Origin: Rhizobium sp. R635
Lineage (GTDB): Bacteria > Pseudomonadota > Alphaproteobacteria > Rhizobiales > Rhizobiaceae
Length of the DNA stretch: 64,000 nucleotides
Reading direction: 5' to 3'
Assembly: GCF_002211285.1 (NCBI RefSeq)
Contig: NZ_LOKX01000015.1
Coordinates: forward strand, 32,346 to 96,345
The translations under genes and the position numbers were made by a program. The notes under the pieces are model-generated. The model saw only the letters and a program-made list of their open reading frames with translations, had not been told where the DNA came from and did no database searches. Position 1 is the first letter of the stretch. Each line of letters starts with the position of its first letter. Shown here piece by piece: positions 17,801 to 25,197 of this stretch.

Positions 17801-20397
17801 TAAAGATGGGCGCGGGCGACGATATCGCTGGTGCGCGGAATGATGCCGTTGATGAGCGACAGAGTCGGCGCGACGAAGAGGCAGAAGATCAGGAGAATCT
17901 GCCAGACGAGCGCGCCGAGCGGGCCCATGAAATACCAGCCGAGAACGGAGGCGAAGAACCAGGCGATCGGCGTCAGCGAACGGCGCAGATTGTCGAACAT
18001 CTTCCAGCGGCCGAGCGCGGTCACGCCGTATTTCGGATTGAACATATAGGGCAAGAGCTGCCAGTCGCCGCGTGCCCAGCGATGCTGGCGCGAGGTTTCC
18101 ACCTCGTAGCGGACCGGAAAATCCTCGACCAGTTCGAGATCGGTGACGAGCGCGCAGCGCGCCATCGAACCTTCGAGAAGGTCGTGGCTGAGCACCGAGT
18201 TCTCTTCGATCCTGCCCTTCAGAGACGCTTCGAAAGCATCGACATGATAGAGGCCCTTGCCCGTGAAGGTGCCTTCGCCGGCGAGATCCTGATAGACGTC
18301 GGAAACGGTGAAGACGTAGGGGTCGAGGCCGCGGTTGATCGAAAAGACACGCTGGAAGACCGAGGCGTCCTTGCCCGTCGTCAGCGACGGGGTGACGCGC
18401 GGCTGCAGCACGCCGTAGCCGCTTTCGACGCGGCCGGTTTTCGGGTTGATGACCGGGCGGTTGATCGGGTGGTAGAGCTTGCCGACGAGCTTGGTGACGG
18501 CATCACGCATCAGGCGCGTGTCGGCATCGAGCGTCATGACATACTGCACGTTGGCCGGAACGGCATTGGCCCCCGGCAGATAGGTCGTGTCGCGGTCGCC
18601 GCGCAGGAGCATGTTCAGCTCATGCAGCTTGCCGCGCTTGCGCTCCCAGCCCATCCATACACCTTCGGAAGGATTGTAGAGACGGCGGCGATGCAGCAGG
18701 TAGAAGCGCGTCTTGCCGTCATAGGCGTAGCGGGCGGACAGATTGGCGATCTCGCGCCGGGCATAGTCGAGAACCTCGAGATCGGCAGGCGTTTCCTCGA
18801 CATCGCTGTCGGGCCAATCGCTGAGCAATGCGAAATAGATCTCCCCGCGCGGATTGGCGAGATAATGAACTTCGAGATTGCGCACCTGATCGTCGACGCT
18901 GTCGCGGTTCGAGATCAGGCAGGGCACGACGAGCAGCGTACGCGCATCCTCCGGAATGCCCTCCTTGAATTCGTAACCGACGAGACGCGCCGGCGTCACG
19001 AAGAAGGAAAGCACGGTGTTGAAGAGACCTGTGGCGCCCTCCGAGGCCGGCAGCGAGAACATGATCAGCAGCACGGCGATTTCGATCGGGCCCATGCCGG
19101 CATTCGACATGAACTTGCCGACGATCGCCATGGCGATGATCGTCAGCAGCATGACCGGCACGGCGATCGCCAGCCAGTTGAACTGGCGCACGGCGCGCAC
19201 GAAATGCTGGATGACCGTCGGGCGATAGTTCGCCCGCGCCTCGAGTTTCGGCCGCTGCGGACCGGACAGGAAGCCGCCGACATTCGGTTCATGCGGCTGC
19301 GGCTCACCGGAAGCCTTGGCGGCATCGGTCATGTCGAGCGCCAGCTGGGCGATTTCCATTTCCGTCAGCGGCGAGCGCTTGGCAAGCTTCTCGATCTGCT
19401 TGCGGTACTTGTTGCGCGAGCCGGAATCGAGGATGCCATAGTCCGAATGCTCCCAGAGCAGCTTGTCGACATGGCTGACCTGTTCGACCCAGACCGACCA
19501 TTCCGTATCGTCGATCTCGCGAAGGCTGCGGATGATGTTGCCCATCGTCACGTTGCCGGAAGACAGGCGGCTGTGTTCGGCCGTCGTCGCCTCCTCGGTA
19601 TTGCGCCCGAGTTCCTCCAGCCGCTCGTCGAGCCAGGTGATCGCGAGACTCGATGTCTGCGAACCGTCGCGCAACCGGTAGAGGAACTGCGTCGAGAAGG
19701 TGTTGTCCTCGGCAAGCGGCTCCAGCGTCTTCAGATAGGCGGCAGCTTTCGCCGGATCGGTCAGGCGGACCAGCTCGTCGGCCGCCTCGTTGGCGCGGCG
19801 GCGCAGACGGCGGCTGGCCTCGACACGGCTCGAAATACGGCGAAGATTTTCGACCAGCACGTAGCGCACGAGCGAGGGCAGGGCCCAGAGTTCACCGATC
19901 CTCAGCGTCTCATTGGCCTGGAAACCGTCGACCAGCGCCGTCAGGCTTTCCTGCGAGATCGTGCTGTGGGTATGGGCGACATAGAGCCAGGCAAGCACGA
20001 GGGTTCGCGGTATCTCGACACCCCCGACAGAAATAGTCGGCAATTCGCGGTAGAAGCGGCGGGGAAAGTCGCGCCGCACCTCCTGGATCGCCTCTTCGAC
20101 GATATAGTGATTGTCCAGCAGCCATTCCGCCGCCGGCGTAATCGTCTCTCCGGCCTCGACATCCGTTGCCGTGGTTCGGTAGACGCGCAGGATTTCCTTC
20201 TCGTTTTCCTTGTGGCGCGCGAAGAAATCGAAAGGCGCGAAAGCCGGCAGCTTGTCGACGCCGTTGCGGGCGATCGCATCGCCCATCGCCTTGATGTCCT
20301 CGATGGAAAGATAGGTCGAGCGGATCGAATCATTGTGATCGATCTGCTTCATCTCGGATTCGCGTGGGAGGCTCGGAGAAAGATTGGCAATAGACAT
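11878..20397 (-). CDS. ndvB: Cyclic beta-1,2-glucan synthase NdvB
   Basis: Giant inner-membrane enzyme that starts, elongates, trims and closes the cyclic beta-1,2-glucan using UDP-glucose. The product is 2839 residues, close to the ~2830 expected for NdvB/ChvB. After a long N-terminal part with membrane helices comes a glycosyltransferase (GT84-like) with DADTRL and the QHRWARGDWQ (Q/RxxRW) motif. More helices and a linker follow. The C-terminal half is a glycoside phosphorylase (GH94-like) with GGDWNDGMNRVG, known to set ring size. I use ATG 20397 (MSIANLSPSLP), though an in-frame opening extends to 20730 and no strong ribosome site precedes 20397. NdvA, the exporter, and an opgC-like gene are neighbours. 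Confidence 0.96.
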   Translation of the reverse strand: MSIANLSPSLPRESEMKQIDHNDSIRSTYLSIEDIKAMGDAIARNGVDKLPAFAPFDFFARHKENEKEILRVYRTTATDVEAGETITPAAEWLLDNHYIVEEAIQEVRRDFPRRFYRELPTISVGGVEIPRTLVLAWLYVAHTHSTISQESLTALVDGFQANETLRIGELWALPSLVRYVLVENLRRISSRVEASRRLRRRANEAADELVRLTDPAKAAAYLKTLEPLAEDNTFSTQFLYRLRDGSQTSSLAITWLDERLEELGRNTEEATTAEHSRLSSGNVTMGNIIRSLREIDDTEWSVWVEQVSHVDKLLWEHSDYGILDSGSRNKYRKQIEKLAKRSPLTEMEIAQLALDMTDAAKASGEPQPHEPNVGGFLSGPQRPKLEARANYRPTVIQHFVRAVRQFNWLAIAVPVMLLTIIAMAIVGKFMSNAGMGPIEIAVLLIMFSLPASEGATGLFNTVLSFFVTPARLVGYEFKEGIPEDARTLLVVPCLISNRDSVDDQVRNLEVHYLANPRGEIYFALLSDWPDSDVEETPADLEVLDYARREIANLSARYAYDGKTRFYLLHRRRLYNPSEGVWMGWERKRGKLHELNMLLRGDRDTTYLPGANAVPANVQYVMTLDADTRLMRDAVTKLVGKLYHPINRPVINPKTGRVESGYGVLQPRVTPSLTTGKDASVFQRVFSINRGLDPYVFTVSDVYQDLAGEGTFTGKGLYHVDAFEASLKGRIEENSVLSHDLLEGSMARCALVTDLELVEDFPVRYEVETSRQHRWARGDWQLLPYMFNPKYGVTALGRWKMFDNLRRSLTPIAWFFASVLGWYFMGPLGALVWQILLIFCLFVAPTLSLINGIIPRTSDIVARAHLYTVWSDITAANAQVALRIVFIADSAAMMADAIGRSLYRLLVSRKLMLQWRTAASVQAGGQGTLISYYKQMWHAPALALLALGFAALPGDNAFLVGIPFAFLWILSPVVAWYVSQSAETEDRLEVADSVSSELRKIARRTWRYFETFTTPEQNYLPPDNIQETPHVIVAARTSPTNIGVYLLSVVSGRHFGWFSFEETIERLEQTIATIDKMEKFRGHLFNWYHTDTLQTLGPRYVSAVDSGNLAGHLIAISSACRNWAEAPSAHMQGNLDGVGDTAGILGEVLADLPDDRKTVRPLRRRLEERIVGFQNALAAVKREHEFASIRIINLAVLARDIEKLAANLDHEVKSKQSEEVTQWAASLVKVCEAHISDSTFDLSKVDDLRPRLVALRDKARDLAFSMDFGFLFRPERRLLSIGYRVESGELDQACYDLLASECRLTSLFGIAKGDLPTEHWYRLGRQVVPVGSRGALVSWSGSMFEYLMPPLVMQERGGGILNQTNNLVVIEQMNYARKLGIPWGISEAAFNARDHNLNYQYTNFGVPTLGLKRGLGHNAVIAPYASLLASQYDPPGALENLQKLRKLGALGKFGFHDAVDFTPTRVPEGKKCAVVYNYYAHHHGMSIAAVANVAFNGHLRELFHSDPVIEAAELLLQEKAPRDIPVMSGKHESDTPASIQDDLLRPEIRKISDPASRDRELVFLSNGHYSLMLTATGAGYSRWNGLSVSRWKADPTEDRWGTFIFLRDTATNEWWSATAEPKGVEGEKIKVEFADEKAQFTKTVGDLTSEVECIIATEHDAEARRVTLLNMGGEDRFIEVTSYLEPVITYDDTDNAHPAFARMFVKTEIGKRGDVIRAERNKRDPNEPNISIAHLIVDNAGDTRHTEFETDRRKFIGRGRSLADAAAFDPGASLSGSDGFMLDPVMSLRRTVRVPAGKKVSVFFWTIAAPTRDEVDMAVNRYRHPDAFNHELVQAWTRTQVQMRHVGVTSQQAAAFQHLGRYLVYPDMQLRKDEATVEAGLQSQSALWPLAISGDFPIFTLRVNDDMDLDIAREALLAQEYLRSRGVTADLVIMNERASSYAQDMQHALDAMCENVRRMGQADGLRQHIFAVRKDLMEENTYHALIAASRVTLHAKNGKVVDQINRAVALFAPSKEELQEMERAERNKVPVKRVAPVPPPAVPAVVIEEEGDLDFWNGIGGFARDGREYVVRLAGGHATPQPWINVISNDSFGFHVSAEGAGFTWSVNSRDYQLTSWSNDAVVNRSGEAFYLADLDSGAVMTPFAALSRRPDIRFEARHGLGYSVFSSIQHDIALELTQTIARDKPVKLQRLRLRNTGSTGRRLRLYGYVEWILGNNPGRTAPFILSRYDEETGALFATNPYSIDHSNRTAFFAASETLSSFSASRREFIGKAGTIQSPQAVTSTAALSGSTDLDGDPAAALAIDIELAAGEERDFAFFLGDTKTEDEARGVIANIRKASFDDAVEANRTFWRDFTGKLQISTPDRGMNNLVNTWLPYQSLGCRIMARTAFYQASGAFGFRDQLQDTLAFLLHEPSIARRQILNAASRQFREGDVQHWWLPGTGAGVRTLISDDVVWLSYAIHHYCSVTGDKSVLDEELAFLEGPTLLEGQHDSFYKPEISEDKASVYEHAALALDLAIARKGANGLPLFLGGDWNDGMNRVGIGGRGTSVWLGWFLAGALRSFIPYAEERGDKARVERWSEHLTGLKKALETAAWDGGYYRRGTFDDGALLGSRESPECRIDSIAQSWSVLSGEGDPARAVKAMDAVLDQLVDEEARIIRLFTPPFVNSARDPGYIKAYPPGVRENGGQYTHAATWVVMALAELKRGDDAFRCFQILNPITHALDKASAEQYRVEPYVVAADVYGHDPYTSRGGWTWYTGSAGWLYRAAVEGILGIRLKGGRLYVRPSLPSEWDGFAAEVEQGGAKYRISVSKASNASGYTLSINGSEVANPEEGYPLG

Positions 20398-20963
20398 GGG
20401 TTCGGTTCTGGATCCAAACAAAGTTATGGCTGTTTTGCTCAGCCTTTTGCACTGCTTATCATGACTGCGACATGAACGGAGCCCGATTCTTCGAAGATCG
20501 ATTAAACCGGGATGATTGAGGCTTGGGTTGAGTAACGCAAACGGATTAAGCCCTGGTTCAGGGCGGCCGGACGGGTGATGGAAATCATTCGATATCCTCT
20601 CCGCGAAAGCCATGTCGAAACTTGGACACGATCGGGATAATTCAAGTCGAGGGGCAGGAATCGCGGTCTCGATGAACTGGTTTCGACCGCGGAACGACGA
20701 AAATACGGCAGCTGAACCCTGGTCTGGCAACGGCTCGCGGAGACAGCAAAAGTCAAAGCGCGCCGCATGAACGAACTTCGATGCCGGCGCGCTTTGAAAT
20801 GCGTGAAAAAACAGATGGGAATGGTGACGCCGCTCAACTCTATGGCCACATCATCCTCGACAGGATGATGTCAGGAGGGCGCAGGGACAAATGAGGCGTT
20901 CCTGCTTCGGGAAAGCGGAAGCCGCTGCAGCCCGAGCAGCTACCGAGCTTATGATCCGCCGAA
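20398..20963. other. Intergenic region upstream of ndvB
   Basis: About 570 bp with no convincing gene. It contains two inverted repeats: CGCGGTC/GACCGCG around 20662-20692 and the stronger 12-bp stem at 20754-20796 listed separately. The ndvB promoter should be here, but I could not pick out reliable -35 and -10 boxes. Confidence 0.5.
20754..20796 (-). terminator. Hairpin downstream of the 54-residue protein gene
   Basis: A perfect 12-bp stem (CAAAGCGCGCCG / CGGCGCGCTTTG) with a 19-base loop. Read on the minus strand it is followed by ACTTTTGC, so it may terminate the small gene at 20964-21128. Confidence 0.5.
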
Positions 20964-21128
20964 TTAACCGACGAGCCCGCAAACCATGGCGACGACGAAC
21001 AGGAATGCCGCCGTGAAGAGCGCTCCGTGGAGCGCCGTCTGAAGCCTGTGGCGCGTCGTGAGCGGCTTCTTGTTCGGTACGGAACCATATTGGTTCACGT
21101 GAGTATGCGAAATACCCAGATCTGCCAT
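20964..21128 (-). CDS. Small single-pass membrane protein, 54 residues
   Basis: Not recognised. The product reads MADLGISHTHVNQYGSVPNK at the start and ends with one hydrophobic segment (about residues 32-53: ALHGALFTAAFLFVVAMVCG followed by LVG). A textbook ribosome binding site, GGAGG at 21135-21139, lies six bases before the ATG, and the frame is closed by a TAA. This strongly suggests a real gene. The polar N-terminal half and C-terminal helix suggest a tail-anchored or single-span inner-membrane peptide. It stands between ndvB and a second small gene on the same strand. Confidence 0.72.
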   Translation of the reverse strand: MADLGISHTHVNQYGSVPNKKPLTTRHRLQTALHGALFTAAFLFVVAMVCGLVG

Positions 21129-21252
21129 ATGTTGCCTCCGTTGTTTTCCTGCGGCCGGTTGTGCGGCTCGCGTTATAATTATTTTCTCTATCAGGTAGGT
21201 AGAGATAAATTTCCGTCCAGAGCGAACGGAAGAGAAAATTCAACCAGCCATT

Positions 21253-21441
21253 TTAGCAGAGCGTGCGCCATGCCCAGATCAACGAGCGCTCGACGGCATC
21301 GTCGCTCTGCGGCGGATTGGAAGAGGTCTCGATCAGCCGGCGATCCTTTTCGGCGGGAATGGACACCGAAATCTGTTCCCGGCGATCGGCTTTGACGGGA
21401 GGATCGAGGTAGCCCATGGTCATGCCACCGAGAAAGAACAT
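21253..21441 (-). CDS. Small hypothetical protein, 62 residues
   Basis: Not recognised. The product starts MFFLGGMTMGYLDPPVKADR, is soluble-looking and charged in the middle (IPAEKDRRLIETSS), and ends SLIWAWRTLC. GGAGG lies seven bases upstream of the ATG, which supports translation. It is on the same strand as the 54-residue membrane protein that follows after about 120 bp; they could be co-transcribed. Function unknown. Confidence 0.6.
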   Translation of the reverse strand: MFFLGGMTMGYLDPPVKADRREQISVSIPAEKDRRLIETSSNPPQSDDAVERSLIWAWRTLC

Positions 21442-21603
21442 GCCTCAACCTCCATCGATCACGAAAGCTAACAATCGTTAACAGGATCATGACAGAAGCG
21501 AGGCAGCTGTCAATAGTCTAGTTGGTTGGTCGTCTTTTAGGGAAACATTAGCCTTAACGGCTTCCGAGCCCTTTTCTTTTCAAGGGTTTGAAAAGACTGC
21601 CCT

Positions 21604-22353
21604 TCAGGCTTTGACGAAACCCCTGCTCGCGATCATCAAATTTTTCGTGTAGTCCTCCTGGACCGCGCCCCTCGCCAGGTCTTCCGAGCTCAGGCGTTCG
21701 ACGACGGCGCCGTTGCGCATGACGGCAAGTCTTTCGCACATATGCGTGATGACGCCGAGATCATGGCTCACCATCACGAAGGTGAGCTTACGGTCGCGCC
21801 GGATCTGCTCGAGCAGGTTCAACACCTCGGCCTGCACCGAGGCATCGAGCGCCGATGTCGGTTCGTCGAGCAGCAGGATCGAAGGTTCGACGATCAGCGC
21901 CCGGGCGATCGCCACACGCTGCCGCTGGCCGCCGGAGAGCTGGTGCGGATAGCGGAACCGGAAGCCGTTGCCGAGGCCGACCTCGTCGAGCGCCCGCGCG
22001 ATGCGCTTGTCGCTCTCCCCGATGCCGTGGATCGCAAGCGGTTCGAGCAAAAGCCGGTCGATCGTCTGGCGCGGATGCAGCGAACCGTAAGGGTCCTGAA
22101 AGACCATCTGCACGCGCCGGTAAAAAGCCTTGCTGCGTTTCGCGCCTCTGAGGGTCTCCCCCTCGATACGGATCGTCCCGCCGCTGACCGGCGCAAGCCC
22201 GGCGACGGCGCGCAGCAGGGTGGATTTTCCCGAGCCGGACTCGCCGACGAGGCCGAAGGACGCACCGCCCTCGACGGTGACGCTCACATCCTTCAGCGCG
22301 TGGAATTCGTCATAGATGACGCTGAGATCGTCGATCTCCAGTGCTGCGCTCAT
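21604..22353 (-). CDS. Dipeptide/oligopeptide ABC transporter, second ATPase (DppF-like)
   Basis: One of two ATPases of a peptide importer. The 249-residue protein has Walker A GESGSGKST, signature LSGGQRQRVAIARAL and Walker B LLLDEPTSALD. The start ATG 22353 overlaps the stop of the upstream ATPase as ATGA; the four-codon earlier ATG is less likely. It is the last gene of the five-gene transporter. It lacks the longer C-terminal oligopeptide-binding cysteine-containing tail seen in many DppF proteins, being on the short side for the family. Confidence 0.88.
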   Translation of the reverse strand: MSAALEIDDLSVIYDEFHALKDVSVTVEGGASFGLVGESGSGKSTLLRAVAGLAPVSGGTIRIEGETLRGAKRSKAFYRRVQMVFQDPYGSLHPRQTIDRLLLEPLAIHGIGESDKRIARALDEVGLGNGFRFRYPHQLSGGQRQRVAIARALIVEPSILLLDEPTSALDASVQAEVLNLLEQIRRDRKLTFVMVSHDLGVITHMCERLAVMRNGAVVERLSSEDLARGAVQEDYTKNLMIASRGFVKA

Positions 22354-23183
22354 GCCGCCCACTCCGGCCTGCGGTCGAGCACCGGCAGCGGATGACGGCT
22401 TGCGCCGATCTCGGGCATGCAGTTCAGCAGTCCGCGCGTATAGGGATGCTGCGCATGTTTGAGATCAGCGGCCGCAAGCTCCTCGACGATCTTCCCGGCA
22501 TACATGACGATGACGCGGTCGCAGAAGGAAGAGACAAGCCTCAGATCATGGGAAACGAAAATCAGCCCCATGCCCCGCTCTGCAACCAGCCTGTCCATGA
22601 TCCGGAGCACGTCGAGCTGCACCGTCACGTCGAGCGCCGAGGTAGGTTCGTCGGCGATCAGCAGTTCGGGACCGGCAATCAGCATCATGGCAATCATCGC
22701 GCGCTGCCCCATGCCGCCCGAAACCTCGTGCGGGTGCAGGTCGAAGACGCGTTGGGGATCACGGATCTGCACCGCTTCCAGCATGGCGAGCGCCCGTTCG
22801 CGCGCTTCCGCCTTGCCGACCTTCTCATGCGTGCGCAGCGTTTCGCAGATCTGCCTGCCGATCGTCATGACGGGATCGAGCGAATATTTCGGATCCTGCA
22901 GGATCATGGCGATGCGCTTGCCGCGCAGCCTGCGCCTTTCGCCGGGCGATGCCTTGAGCAGGTCGATGCCGTTGAAATCGAGCCTGTCGGCCGTGACGAT
23001 ACCGTGCTTCGGCGTCAGCCCCATGATCGCCCGGCCGGTCTGCGACTTGCCGGAACCGGATTCACCGACGATGCCGAGCCTCTCCTTGCCGAGCGTGAAG
23101 GAGACGCCGCGCACGGCCTCGATCACGCCGGTGCGGGTGGGATAGCTGACCTTGAGCTTGTCGACCGTCAGAAGTGTCGTCAC
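22350..23183 (-). CDS. Dipeptide/oligopeptide ABC transporter, first ATPase (DppD-like)
   Basis: ATPase partner of the gene downstream. The 277-residue protein has Walker A GESGSGKSQTGR, signature VSGGMGQRAMIAMML, Walker B LIADEPTSALDV and a C-terminal tail with HPYTRGLLNCMPEIG, the part typical of DppD/OppD proteins. The start is GTG 23183, which overlaps the permease stop as GTGA. The signature differs slightly from LSGGQ (VSGGMGQR), which is common in this subfamily. Confidence 0.9.
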   Translation of the reverse strand: MTTLLTVDKLKVSYPTRTGVIEAVRGVSFTLGKERLGIVGESGSGKSQTGRAIMGLTPKHGIVTADRLDFNGIDLLKASPGERRRLRGKRIAMILQDPKYSLDPVMTIGRQICETLRTHEKVGKAEARERALAMLEAVQIRDPQRVFDLHPHEVSGGMGQRAMIAMMLIAGPELLIADEPTSALDVTVQLDVLRIMDRLVAERGMGLIFVSHDLRLVSSFCDRVIVMYAGKIVEELAAADLKHAQHPYTRGLLNCMPEIGASRHPLPVLDRRPEWAA

Positions 23184-24115
23184 TGGCCGCTCTCCTTCGG
23201 ATCGAGCGCGTCGCGCAGGCCGTCGCCCAAGAGATTGAAGCCGAGGCTGACGATGAGGATGGCGATACCGGGCATCGCCGCGACCCACCACTGATCGAGG
23301 ATGAAGCGCCGGCCCGAGGCGATCATCGCGCCCCACTCCGGCAGCGGCGGCTGTGCGCCGAGGCCGAGGAAACCGAGACCTGCCGCCGTCAGGATGATGC
23401 CCGCCATGTCGAGCGTCACGCGCACGATCAGCGAGGAAATGCAGAGCGGCATGACATGGCGCACGATGATGCGCAGCGGCGAGGCGCCCATCAGCTTCAC
23501 CGCCGAGATATAATCGGATCGCCGGACCGTCAGCGTTTCGGCGCGCGCGATGCGGGCATAGGGCGGCCAGGAGGTGATGGCGATGGCGATGACCGCATTC
23601 TGGATGCCCGGACCGAGGGCGGCGACGAAGGCGAGCGCCAGCACCAGTTTCGGAAAGGCGAGGAAAATATCGGTGATGCGCATCAGCGTCGCGTCCACCC
23701 AGCCCCCGGCATAACCCGATACCGTGCCGACGATCAGCCCGATCGGCGCGGAAATGATGGCGACGAGCACGACGACGAACAGGGTCAATCGCGACCCGTA
23801 GATCAGCCGTGAATAGATATCGCGGCCCTGATCGTCCGTACCGAGCAGGTAGCCGGCCGTTCCCGGCGGCAGCAGGCGGGCATTACGGAGATCGCCGACG
23901 ACGGGATCGTGCGTGGCGATGAGACCGGCGAAAGCCGCGACCACAAGCAGCGCGACGATGATCATGAGGCCGACGACGGCGAGCCTGTTTGCCGTGAACT
24001 GCCGCCAGGTGACGTAGGCGCGGCCGAGGCGGGCCTGCATGCGCGACTGCGGACGGTCGGAAAGCAGCCATTCGCGGCGGCTCATCGCTGGAGATGGGCT
24101 GGCAGGAGCCGTCAT
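23180..24115 (-). CDS. Dipeptide/oligopeptide ABC transporter, permease (DppC-like)
   Basis: Second membrane subunit of the importer, 311 residues. It has an N-terminal OppC_N region with one helix (LAVVGLMIIVALLVVAAFAG) and then the DppC permease domain with the EAA motif region SAVKLMGASPLRIIVRHVMP. Segments such as LLGTDDQGRDIYSRLIYGSR are highly typical of DppC. The ATG overlaps the DppB stop by four bases, so the genes are translationally coupled. Confidence 0.92.
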   Translation of the reverse strand: MTAPASPSPAMSRREWLLSDRPQSRMQARLGRAYVTWRQFTANRLAVVGLMIIVALLVVAAFAGLIATHDPVVGDLRNARLLPPGTAGYLLGTDDQGRDIYSRLIYGSRLTLFVVVLVAIISAPIGLIVGTVSGYAGGWVDATLMRITDIFLAFPKLVLALAFVAALGPGIQNAVIAIAITSWPPYARIARAETLTVRRSDYISAVKLMGASPLRIIVRHVMPLCISSLIVRVTLDMAGIILTAAGLGFLGLGAQPPLPEWGAMIASGRRFILDQWWVAAMPGIAILIVSLGFNLLGDGLRDALDPKESGQ

Positions 24116-25179
24116 CGGGTTCGCGTCCTTGGGTCGAGCGTCCGGTAGAGAAGATCGGACAGAAGGTTGATGCCGATGAAGATTGTCCCGATGACGATCG
24201 TGCCGCCGAGCACGGCATTCATATCGGCGTTCTGCAGCGAATTGGTGATGTAGAGCCCGATGCCCGGCCAGGAAAAGACGGTCTCGGTCAGCACCGATCC
24301 TTCGAGCAGGCCGGCATAGGAAAGCGCGATGACGGTGACGAGCGGCACGGCCGCGTTGCGCAGCGCATGGCCCCAGATCACCCGTGTTTCCGACAGTCCT
24401 TTGGCGCGCGCGGCGACGATGTATTCCTGCGAAAGCTCGTTCAGCATGAAGCTGCGCGTCATGCGGCTGATATAGGCGAGCGAGAAATAGCCGAGCAGCG
24501 ACGCAGGCAGGATAATGTGGCGGAAAACGTCATAAAAGACATCCCATTGCCCCTGCCAGGCGCTGTCCAGAAGATAGAAGCCGGTGATCGGCGTGAACGT
24601 ATACTCGAAGACGATGTCGATGCGGCCGGGAAACGCCACCCAGCGCAGCCGCGCATAGAAGATGACGAGCGAAATCAGCGCCAGCCAGAAGATCGGCACC
24701 GAATAGCCGATGAGACCGATGACGCGCACGACCTGGTCGGCGATGCTGCCGCGCCGCACGGCGGCGAGAACGCCGAGCGGCACGCCGACGCAAGCGCCGA
24801 TCAGTGTTCCCAGCGTCGCGAGCTCGATCGTCGCCGGCATGACGCGGCGGATATCGACCATGACCGGATTGGTCGTCAGCACCGAATTGCCGAAATCACC
24901 GGACAGCACCCCTTTGATATAGATGTAGAACTGCTGATAGAGCGGCAGGTTGAAGCCCATCTCCTGGCGTACCCGCTCGACGACATGGGTAGGAGCGCGG
25001 TCGCCGAGAATGGCGAGCACTGGATCGATCGGCACGACGCGGCCGATGAAGAAGGTGACGGCCAAGAGGCCGAGATAGGTGGTGACGGCGGCAAACAGGA
25101 AACGCCCTGCCGCCTTCGCGAAGGCGCCGGCACGGCCCTTGCGGGGCCGCGCCTCCTGCCTGGTTTCGATGGTGCTCAC
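24112..25179 (-). CDS. Dipeptide/oligopeptide ABC transporter, permease (DppB-like)
   Basis: First membrane subunit of the importer, 355 residues, somewhat longer than usual because of a basic N-terminal extension (RQEARPRKGRAGAFAKAAGR). It contains the DppB features PLYQQFYIYIKGVLSGDFG and the EAA loop EYIVAARAKGLSETRVIWGH. The start is GTG 25179. It follows the binding-protein gene by only about 18 bp. Confidence 0.91.
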   Translation of the reverse strand: MSTIETRQEARPRKGRAGAFAKAAGRFLFAAVTTYLGLLAVTFFIGRVVPIDPVLAILGDRAPTHVVERVRQEMGFNLPLYQQFYIYIKGVLSGDFGNSVLTTNPVMVDIRRVMPATIELATLGTLIGACVGVPLGVLAAVRRGSIADQVVRVIGLIGYSVPIFWLALISLVIFYARLRWVAFPGRIDIVFEYTFTPITGFYLLDSAWQGQWDVFYDVFRHIILPASLLGYFSLAYISRMTRSFMLNELSQEYIVAARAKGLSETRVIWGHALRNAAVPLVTVIALSYAGLLEGSVLTETVFSWPGIGLYITNSLQNADMNAVLGGTIVIGTIFIGINLLSDLLYRTLDPRTRTR

Positions 25180-25197
25180 GCCGCTAATCCTGCCGGA

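Noticed and set aside
16699..20475. Very long open frame (1258 codons) antisense to ndvB, and similar antisense frames at 12652-14754 and 14827-16695
   Set aside because: These are mirror frames made by the strong GC third-position bias of ndvB; no ribosome sites, no recognisable domains, arginine/histidine/aspartate-rich composition.
20502..20849. 115-codon minus-strand frame upstream of ndvB
   Set aside because: No ribosome site, arginine/serine-rich low-complexity product, crosses hairpins.
21576..21595. Terminator after the dipeptide ATPase gene (CTTTTCAA/TTGAAAAG)
   Set aside because: An 8-bp stem exists but no T-run follows on the minus strand, so I do not list it as a terminator.
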